Assembly (NCBI RefSeq): GCF_002796605.1
Contig: NZ_CP024923.1
Location: forward strand, 4,533,501-4,597,500
Direction: 5' to 3'
Length of the DNA: 64,000 nucleotides
From: Sphingomonas psychrotolerans
GTDB lineage: Bacteria > Pseudomonadota > Alphaproteobacteria > Sphingomonadales > Sphingomonadaceae
Under the pieces are notes generated by a model. It was not told the DNA's origin. It saw nothing but the letters and a program-made list of their open reading frames with translations, and made no database searches. The translations under genes were made by a program, and so were the position numbers. Positions 58,014 through 64,000 of the stretch are shown one piece after another (the stretch's first letter is position 1; the number at the start of each line of letters is the position of its first letter).

Positions 58014-58050
58014 AAGGAGGCCGGCCCTGCATAGGGTCCGGCCTCCTTTC
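58014..58050 (+). terminator. Rho-independent terminator after rplQ
   Basis: AAGGAGGCCGG pairs with CCGGCCTCCTT around CCCTGCATAGGGT, which itself can form a CCCT/AGGG extension, followed by TCCATTTC. Confidence 0.88.
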
Positions 58051-58066
58051 CATTTCGGGGTATGCG

Positions 58067-60214
58067 ATGCGCCGTATCATTCTCGCTCTTCCGCTTCTGT
58101 TCGCCAGCCCCGCTCTCGCCCAGACCCCCTCGGAGCCGCATACGACGATGACCAAGCCCGCTTATCCGCAGACCCGCCGCGTCGATGTCGTCGAGGAACA
58201 GTTCGGGGTGAAGGTCGCCGATCCGTATCGCTGGCTCGAGAACGATGTGCGGAACGACAAGGAAGTCGCCGATTGGGTCGCCGCGCAGAACAAGGTCACC
58301 GACGCCTATCTCGCGACCTTGCCTGGCCGTCAGCCCTTCGCCGATCGGATCAAGGCGCTGTTCAATTATGAGCGTTTCGGCGCGCCGGTGAAGAAGGGCG
58401 GGCGCTATTTCTATGCGCACAATGCCGGCTTGCAGAACCAGGCGGTACTCTGGGTCCGCGATACGCTGGAAGGCGAGGGCCGCGTATTGATCGACCCCAA
58501 TGGTTGGTCGAAGGACGGGGCTACCGCGCTCGCCGAATGGCTGCCGTCCGAAGACGGCAAACTGCTCGCTTATTCGATCCAGGACGGCGGCACCGACTGG
58601 CGCACGATCAAGGTGATCGACACCGCGACGGGCAAGGAGACCGGCGACGAGATCAGCTGGGCCAAATATACCATGGGGCTTTCCTGGGCCAAGGATGGCT
58701 CGGGCTTCTTTTATTCACGCTATCCCGAGCCGCCCGCCGAGGCCAAGTTCCAGGCGCTCAACGAGAACCACAAAATCTATTTCCACAAGCTGGGCACGCC
58801 GCAATCGGCCGATCGGCTGGTCTATGAGACTCCGGCGAGCCCGAAGCTCAGCCATTATGCCGGAATCACCGACGACGGCCGCTACCTCGTCATCGGCACC
58901 ACCGAGGGCACCGACAACCGCAACCTTGTCCATATCGTCGACCTGAACGACTCCAAATGGCAGGCGCGCACGATCATCGGCAAGCTCGAGAACGACTGGA
59001 GCGCGGTCGGCAACAAGGGCAGCGTCTTCTATTTCTCGACCAACGCCGGCGCCCCGCGCGACCGTATCGTCTCGATCGACATCGCCGATCCCGGACTGAC
59101 ACCGAAGGAGATCGTGCCCGAGCAGAAGGAGACGCTCGCAGGCGCCTCGATCGTCGGCGACCGGCTGATCCTGAACTATATGGTCGACGCCAGGACCGAG
59201 GTGCGTCGCTATACGCTGGACGGCAAGGCGGACGGTAAGGTCGCGCTTCCGGGCATCGGCACCGCCAGCGGCTTCGGCGGCGAATTGGGCGATCCCGAGA
59301 CCTTCTTCGCCTTCACCAGCTTCAATTATCCGACGACGATCTTCCGCTACGACGTGACCACCGGCAAGTCGACGCCATGGGCCCAGCCCAAGGTCGCCTT
59401 CGATCCGTCGCAGTACAAGGTCGAGCAGCGTTTCTACGCCTCGAAGGACGGCACGCGGGTGCCGATGTTCGTCGTGCGCAAGGCCACGACCACCGGCCCC
59501 GCGCCGACCCTGCTCTGGGGCTATGGCGGGTTCAATGTGCCCTACACCCCGGCTTTTTCGGCAGCGCGCGTGGCATGGATGGAGCAGGGCGGGGTCTTCG
59601 TCCTCGCCAACATTCGCGGCGGCGGCGAATATGGCAAAGCGTGGCACGATGGCGGCCGCCTCGCCAACAAGCAGAACGTGTTCGACGATTTCATCGCGGC
59701 GGGCGAATATCTGATCGAGCAAGGCATCGCCGGCAAGGACCAGCTGGCGATCCAGGGTGGTTCGAACGGCGGGCTGCTGGTCGGCGCGGTGGTCAACCAG
59801 CGCCCCGATCTGTTCGCCGCGGCGCTGCCTGCCGTGGGGGTGATGGACATGCTGCGCTTCGATCGTTGGACCGCGGGGCGCTATTGGGTCGACGATTACG
59901 GCTATCCGTCGAAGGAAGCCGACTTCAAGCGCCTCTACGCCTATTCGCCGTATCACAACATCAAGGGCGGGCGGGCCTATCCGGCGATCCTGGTGACCAC
60001 GGCGGATACCGATGATCGCGTCGTTCCCGGCCACAGCTTCAAATACACCGCCGCGCTGCAGGCCGCCGACATTGGCGACAAGCCGCACCTCGCCCGGATC
60101 GAGACCCGGGCCGGCCACGGCTCGGGCAAGCCGACCGACAAGATCATCGAGGAAGCGGCGGATCTGTACGCCTTCGCGGCCAAGTGGACGGGGCTGGAGG
60201 TCAAGCCGCGCTGA
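58067..60214 (+). CDS. Exported prolyl oligopeptidase family serine peptidase (S9A)
   Basis: A 715-residue peptidase with a signal peptide (LALPLLFASPALAQ), a seven-bladed propeller (residues 80-430 or so) and an alpha/beta hydrolase C-terminal domain. The catalytic Ser566 is in AIQGGSNGGLLVGAVV, Asp is in TTADTDDRVVPGHSF, and His is in ETRAGHGSGKPTDK. The family cleaves short peptides after proline. The signal peptide puts it in the periplasm, as for many sphingomonad homologues. It stands alone after the rplQ terminator. Confidence 0.93.
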   Translation: MRRIILALPLLFASPALAQTPSEPHTTMTKPAYPQTRRVDVVEEQFGVKVADPYRWLENDVRNDKEVADWVAAQNKVTDAYLATLPGRQPFADRIKALFNYERFGAPVKKGGRYFYAHNAGLQNQAVLWVRDTLEGEGRVLIDPNGWSKDGATALAEWLPSEDGKLLAYSIQDGGTDWRTIKVIDTATGKETGDEISWAKYTMGLSWAKDGSGFFYSRYPEPPAEAKFQALNENHKIYFHKLGTPQSADRLVYETPASPKLSHYAGITDDGRYLVIGTTEGTDNRNLVHIVDLNDSKWQARTIIGKLENDWSAVGNKGSVFYFSTNAGAPRDRIVSIDIADPGLTPKEIVPEQKETLAGASIVGDRLILNYMVDARTEVRRYTLDGKADGKVALPGIGTASGFGGELGDPETFFAFTSFNYPTTIFRYDVTTGKSTPWAQPKVAFDPSQYKVEQRFYASKDGTRVPMFVVRKATTTGPAPTLLWGYGGFNVPYTPAFSAARVAWMEQGGVFVLANIRGGGEYGKAWHDGGRLANKQNVFDDFIAAGEYLIEQGIAGKDQLAIQGGSNGGLLVGAVVNQRPDLFAAALPAVGVMDMLRFDRWTAGRYWVDDYGYPSKEADFKRLYAYSPYHNIKGGRAYPAILVTTADTDDRVVPGHSFKYTAALQAADIGDKPHLARIETRAGHGSGKPTDKIIEEAADLYAFAAKWTGLEVKPR

Positions 60215-60262
60215 GCATGGTGCGTCGCGGGAACGCCAGGGGACGGGGCACGTTGCAATCGC

Positions 60263-60850
60263 ATGCTCTGTCCCCGCCTTTGCGTCGCCTCGCTACTGTT
60301 GCTCGCAGCCTGTTCGACTGAGCCCGCGGGAGGCAATGCCGTCGTGGGGAATGGCGCGGAGGCGAGCGCGTCGACCACGAGCGCTAATGCAAGGTCCGAA
60401 GCTCCTGCTCCCGTCGCGCCGGCGCTGCCCCTGGCGGCTGGTAATGCAGCCGGTGACACGATCGGTGGCGATGGATCGCAGATCCGTCTGCTGCCGCTCC
60501 GACCAGAGGACGCAGACCGGGTCGAAGGCGAACTCGCCTGTAGTTTTCAGGCGGAGGGCGCGCCTGCGGCCCTACTGCTGGCCCGTGCCGATGTCGGCAA
60601 GACGGCGCGGGGGTTCGCAGTGGTACGAAATGGCGCCCCCGTGGAAATGCTTGCCGGCACGGCGGAAGGTGGCTTCGGCGCGATGGAGAAGGGCGCTGTC
60701 TTCGGTGGCAAGGGGCTGACGGTACGGATCACCCGTCTGGCGCGCCTTGATACAGGCAACGAAAGCACGGCGCACCGGGCGTCACTGGTTGCACAGCGCT
60801 CCGACGGCGCCGAACGGCGGTTCGAGGGCGTATGGAATTGCGGGCCGTGA
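60263..60850 (+). CDS. Hypothetical lipoprotein
   Basis: A 195-residue protein with a lipoprotein signal ([18 protein letters not shown], lipobox LAAC), an Ala/Ser/Thr linker to about residue 75, and a globular domain with two Cys ([11 protein letters not shown] and VWNCGP at the C-terminus). No family recognised. It follows the peptidase by 48 bases and precedes guaA. Confidence 0.65.
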   Translation: MLCPRLCVASLLLLAACSTEPAGGNAVVGNGAEASASTTSANARSEAPAPVAPALPLAAGNAAGDTIGGDGSQIRLLPLRPEDADRVEGELACSFQAEGAPAALLLARADVGKTARGFAVVRNGAPVEMLAGTAEGGFGAMEKGAVFGGKGLTVRITRLARLDTGNESTAHRASLVAQRSDGAERRFEGVWNCGP

Positions 60851-60959
60851 GGATCGTCAACATCTCTTTCTCCTCCCTGCAAGCAGGGCAGGAAGGGCGC
60901 GCCGAATACCAATAACCGGGCTCTTCCCATGCCGGCCGCTTCTGCTATGCGCGCTGGGC

Positions 60960-62516
60960 ATGGAACATCATGCCGATTCAATCCTGATCGTAGATTTCGG
61001 GAGCCAGGTGACCCAGCTGATCGCGCGCCGCGTGCGCGAGGCCGGGGTCTATAGCGAAATTGCCCCTTTCAATGCCGCCGCCGAGGCGTTCGAGCGGATG
61101 CAGCCCAAGGGGATCATCCTCTCGGGCTCGCCTGCCTCGGTGCTGCACGAGGAAAGCCCGCGGGTGCCGCAGGTCATTTTCGATTCGGGCTTGCCGATCC
61201 TCGGCATCTGTTACGGCCAGCAAGTCATGATGCACCAATTGGGCGGGCAGGTGCAGCTCGGCGATTCGGGCGAATTCGGGCTCGCCTTCATCGAGATCGA
61301 GGATAGCTGCGTGCTGTTCGACGGCCTGTGGGCCGAAGGCGAAAGCCATCAGGTGTGGATGAGCCACGGCGACAAGGTCACCGAACTCGCTCCCGGCTTC
61401 CGCCCCGTCGCAGTCAGCCCCGGCTCGCCCTTCGCGGTCGTCGCCGACGACGCGCGGCGCTATTACGCCACCCAGTTCCACATGGAGGTGGTCCACACCC
61501 CCGATGGCGCGCGGCTGCTCGCCAATTTCGTGCGCCACGTTTGCGGGCTGCAGGGCGACTGGACGATGGCCGAATTCCGCGCGGCCAAGATCGCCGAGAT
61601 CCGCGCGCAGGTCGGCACCGGCCGGGTGATCTGCGGCCTCTCCGGCGGCGTCGATTCGGCGGTGGCGGCGGTGCTGATCCACGAGGCGATCGGCGAGCAG
61701 CTGACGTGCGTGTTCGTCGATCACGGGCTGATGCGGGCAGGGGAGGCCGATCAGGTCGTCAGCCTGTTCCGCAACCATTACAACATCCCGCTGGTCCATG
61801 TGAACGCCGAGACCTTGTTCCTCAACGGGCTCGCCGGGCTCACCGATCCCGAGGCCAAGCGCAAATTCATCGGCAAGACCTTCATCGAAGTGTTCGAGGA
61901 GGAGGCGAAGAAAATCGGCGGCGCCGATTTCCTCGCGCAGGGCACGCTCTATCCCGACGTGATCGAGAGCGTCAGCTTCACCGGCGGGCCGTCGGTGACG
62001 ATCAAGAGCCACCACAATGTCGGCGGTCTGCCCGAGCGGATGAACATGAAGCTCGTCGAGCCGTTGCGCGAATTGTTCAAGGACGAGGTCCGCGCCCTGG
62101 GCCGCGAGCTCGGCCTGCCCGACATCTTCGTCGGCCGCCACCCGTTCCCCGGGCCGGGCCTCGCGATCCGCATCCCGGGCGAAGTCACCAAGGAACGCTG
62201 CGACATTCTCCGGAAAGCCGACGCCATCTATCTCGAGGAAATCCGCAACGCTGGGCTCTACGACGCGATCTGGCAGGCCTTTGCGGTGCTGTTGCCGGTG
62301 CGCACCGTCGGGGTGATGGGCGATCACCGCACCTATGATTATGTGCTGGCGCTGCGCGCGGTCACGTCGACCGACGGGATGACTGCAGTCGCCTTCCAGT
62401 TCCCCGGCGATTTCCTGCCGCGCGTCGCCACCAGGATCGTCAACGAGGTTCGCGGGATCAACCGCGTAACCTATGATTATACCTCGAAGCCGCCGGGCAC
62501 GATCGAATGGGAATGA
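60960..62516 (+). CDS. guaA: GMP synthase (glutamine-hydrolysing)
   Basis: A 518-residue enzyme that amidates XMP to GMP. The N-terminal class I glutaminase has the nucleophile Cys in [17 protein letters not shown] and His/Glu in [11 protein letters not shown]. The ATP-pyrophosphatase P-loop is [20 protein letters not shown], and the C-terminal dimerisation domain ends [17 protein letters not shown]. The ATG at 60960 gives the normal length. The lipoprotein gene downstream overlaps its stop. Confidence 0.96.
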   Translation: MEHHADSILIVDFGSQVTQLIARRVREAGVYSEIAPFNAAAEAFERMQPKGIILSGSPASVLHEESPRVPQVIFDSGLPILGICYGQQVMMHQLGGQVQLGDSGEFGLAFIEIEDSCVLFDGLWAEGESHQVWMSHGDKVTELAPGFRPVAVSPGSPFAVVADDARRYYATQFHMEVVHTPDGARLLANFVRHVCGLQGDWTMAEFRAAKIAEIRAQVGTGRVICGLSGGVDSAVAAVLIHEAIGEQLTCVFVDHGLMRAGEADQVVSLFRNHYNIPLVHVNAETLFLNGLAGLTDPEAKRKFIGKTFIEVFEEEAKKIGGADFLAQGTLYPDVIESVSFTGGPSVTIKSHHNVGGLPERMNMKLVEPLRELFKDEVRALGRELGLPDIFVGRHPFPGPGLAIRIPGEVTKERCDILRKADAIYLEEIRNAGLYDAIWQAFAVLLPVRTVGVMGDHRTYDYVLALRAVTSTDGMTAVAFQFPGDFLPRVATRIVNEVRGINRVTYDYTSKPPGTIEWE

Positions 62517-63115
62517 TGCGCTATGGTCTGCTCCTCTTGCCCATGCTGCTTGCGGGTTGTGGCGGCCCCGAGCCGGAGCGCAACGCCACGCGATCGGTGG
62601 TCATCACCGGCAACGACAACGAACTGATCGTCCCCGTGCCGCGGGGCGCCGGGCAGAATTCCACCGAAGCCGGGGGGGCTGCGGTGGCCTTGGAGCCCGA
62701 CGGTCTCGGCCTCGGCGCCACTCGCCGCGCGACCTTCGGTATGCCCCGCGCCGCAGTGACCGACATGCTCGCCAAGGCGCTCGGCAGCCCGATCGAGGAA
62801 GGTGACGATCAGGAATGCGGCACGGGCGCATTGTCCTTCGCCAGCTTCCGCGGTGGGCTCGGTCTCTATTTCGACGCCGGCAAGTTCGTCGGCTGGGACT
62901 TGGACGGGCGTGACGGCGGCCGCTTCGCCACTGCAACCGGCCTCGGCATCGGCACGACGCGCAAGCAGCTCGACGCCGCCGCCCCGGTCACCCTCGAGGA
63001 TTCGACCCTCGGCATCGAATTCAGCATGGGCGGCCTGTCCGGGCTGCTCAGTTCGCGCGATCCGGACGGCGAGATCACCAATCTCTGGGCCGGTGCGACG
63101 TGCATCGCCCGCTGA
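62513..63115 (+). CDS. Hypothetical lipoprotein downstream of guaA
   Basis: A 200-residue protein with a lipoprotein signal ([20 protein letters not shown], lipobox LAGC), then a domain with repeated Gly/Leu-rich strands ([40 protein letters not shown]) and two Cys. It resembles small periplasmic sphingomonad proteins of unknown role. It overlaps guaA by 4 bases (ATGA) and the acetyltransferase gene by 16 bases, so it is probably cotranscribed with both. Alternative start codons exist within 6 bases. Confidence 0.7.
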   Translation: MMRYGLLLLPMLLAGCGGPEPERNATRSVVITGNDNELIVPVPRGAGQNSTEAGGAAVALEPDGLGLGATRRATFGMPRAAVTDMLAKALGSPIEEGDDQECGTGALSFASFRGGLGLYFDAGKFVGWDLDGRDGGRFATATGLGIGTTRKQLDAAAPVTLEDSTLGIEFSMGGLSGLLSSRDPDGEITNLWAGATCIAR

Positions 63116-63528
63116 TCGAGCCGGCGACTTCGCAAGATGCCACCGCGGTGGTGGCGCTGTGGCGCGCCTGCGACCTCACGCGCCCGTGGAACGATCCCGA
63201 CAGGGACTTCGCTCTCGCGCTCGGCGGCGCAAGCTCGGTCGTGCTGGTCGCGCGCGGCGCCGAAGGCCTTGAAGGCAGCGTCATGGCTGGTTTCGACGGC
63301 CATCGCGGCTGGGTCTATTATCTCGCCGTCTGCCCTGACTGCCGCGGTGCCGGCCTTGGCCGGGCGCTGATGGCCGCCGCCGAGGACTGGCTCCGTGCCC
63401 GCGGCGCACCCAAGCTCCAGCTCATGGTCCGTGCGGACAACCACGCCGCGCTCGGCTTCTACGAGAAGCTCGGGCTCGAATGGCAGCAGGTCGTCACGCT
63501 CGGCCGCTTTCTGGAGGATTCCGCATGA
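63100..63528 (+). CDS. GNAT family acetyltransferase (YpeA-like)
   Basis: A 142-residue N-acetyltransferase. It shows VALWRACDLTRPWNDPDRDF, the acetyl-CoA motif CPDCRGAGLGRALMAAAE and RADNHAALGFYEKLGLEWQ. The pattern matches the YpeA/RimI-related group, whose substrate is not established. It starts at GTG (63100) inside the lipoprotein gene end and overlaps the next gene by 4 bases (ATGA). Confidence 0.87.
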   Translation: MHRPLIEPATSQDATAVVALWRACDLTRPWNDPDRDFALALGGASSVVLVARGAEGLEGSVMAGFDGHRGWVYYLAVCPDCRGAGLGRALMAAAEDWLRARGAPKLQLMVRADNHAALGFYEKLGLEWQQVVTLGRFLEDSA

Positions 63529-63872
63529 CCGTCACCCTGTACGGCATCAAGAATTGCGACACGATCAGGAAGGCGCGCGACTGGCTCGCCGCCCAAGCGG
63601 TCGCCTATGATTTCCACGATTACAAGACCACCGGCGTGAACGCGGCGCGGCTCGCCCGCTGGATCGAACTGGAAGGGTGGGAAACCGTACTCAACCGCGC
63701 CGGCACCACGTTCCGCAAGCTCCCCGAGGCCGACAAGACGGATCTCGACGTCGACAAGGCAACTGCGTTGATGCTGGCCCAGCCCTCGATGATCAAACGC
63801 CCGGTGCTCGAGCATCCCGGCGGGCTGCTGATCGGTTTCAAACCGGAACGCTACGCCACCGCGCTGCTCTAG
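63525..63872 (+). CDS. ArsC/Spx-family thioredoxin-fold protein (YffB-like)
   Basis: A 115-residue protein starting TVTLYGIKNCDTIRKARDWL, the ArsC-fold Cys-X-X motif, here a lone Cys in NCDT, with the family's DYKTTGVNAARLARWIELEG and SMIKRPVLEHPGGLLIGFKP. It resembles YffB more than arsenate reductase proper; YffB members are glutathione-binding oxidoreductases of unclear role. It is the last gene of the guaA-linked set. Confidence 0.88.
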   Translation: MTVTLYGIKNCDTIRKARDWLAAQAVAYDFHDYKTTGVNAARLARWIELEGWETVLNRAGTTFRKLPEADKTDLDVDKATALMLAQPSMIKRPVLEHPGGLLIGFKPERYATALL

Positions 63873-63931
63873 CGGGCCCGTTTGATTTCCGTTAGGCTCG
63901 CGTGCGGAAATTGCGGGCGTGGGAGGGATGC

Positions 63932-64000
63932 GTGGCGACCTGGATTCGGCATAAGCCCGCGGGCTGGTTCGTAGTGGTGGCAGTACTTTTGGTGCTGTGG
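63932..64000 (+). CDS. Membrane protein, N-terminal part (partial)
   Basis: The frame opens at GTG 63932 with GGGAGGG about 5 bases upstream and runs off the window end. The 23 residues visible are MATWIRHKPAGWFVVVAVLL and VLW, a short charged start followed by one hydrophobic helix. The protein family cannot be fixed from this. Confidence 0.6.
   Translation, partial: MATWIRHKPAGWFVVVAVLLVLW

Overview
The window is 64 kb of GC-rich DNA from an alphaproteobacterium, almost certainly a sphingomonad (Sphingomonas or a close relative). This is inferred from gene content and protein style, not from a database search. The pointers are an exported alkaline phosphatase of the PhoK/SPAP type, two TonB-dependent receptors, a ribosomal protein S5 with a long Gly/Arg-rich N-terminus, a Bpt-type N-end-rule transferase, the transglutaminase/alpha-E/ATP-grasp cluster, and many short palindromic intergenic repeats. 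No rRNA, tRNA, CRISPR array, insertion sequence, phage or integrase gene was recognised.

Layout, 1-29.7 kb (metabolic and envelope genes). The window opens with the tail of an MFS transporter, then a rearrangement scar: a ferritin-like gene fragment facing an HPP membrane protein cut short where CBS domains often follow. Next come an amidohydrolase, ilvA and bpt. A reverse-strand cluster follows: a transglutaminase-like protein (catalytic Cys replaced by Ser), an alpha-E protein and a permuted ATP-grasp protein. Then come a redoxin and a DsbD-like reductase (reverse), a PhoK-like phosphatase (forward) and an exported beta-helix protein (reverse). A reverse-strand valine/isobutyrate catabolic operon (mmsA, a polysaccharide deacetylase, acyl-CoA dehydrogenase, 3-hydroxyisobutyryl-CoA hydrolase, enoyl-CoA hydratase, mmsB) spans 14.4-20.9 kb. 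A complete cobalamin-uptake operon (riboswitch, btuB-like receptor, btuF, btuC, btuD) spans 21.1-26.0 kb. A soluble CBS-domain chemoreceptor, a DUF4142 lipoprotein and a bactofilin with a membrane-protein partner close this part.

Layout, 29.8-58 kb (information processing). The str operon (rpsL, rpsG, fusA, tuf) has a clear promoter and an attenuator-like hairpin. It is followed by S10 and spc genes in canonical order (rpsJ to rpmD). The superoperon is then broken three times. A 2.5 kb block (hypothetical exported protein, rnk, DUF1801 protein) sits between rpmD and rplO. An SRPBCC protein, two mini-proteins and an OmpR-type two-component system sit between adk and rpsM. A TonB-dependent receptor sits between rpoA and rplQ. 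Terminators and new candidate promoters at these breaks suggest that the downstream ribosomal genes are transcribed independently.

Layout, 58-64 kb: an exported prolyl oligopeptidase, guaA flanked by two small lipoproteins, a GNAT acetyltransferase, an ArsC/Spx-like protein and the start of a membrane protein.

The most unusual items are the transglutaminase/alpha-E/ATP-grasp cluster with its Cys-to-Ser change, the three insertions into the ribosomal superoperon, a ladder of four hairpins after rpoA, a start-occluding hairpin below the cobalamin riboswitch, and the mini-protein/two-component block inside the ribosomal region. No strong candidate for a wholly new system was found. These are leads, not demonstrations.
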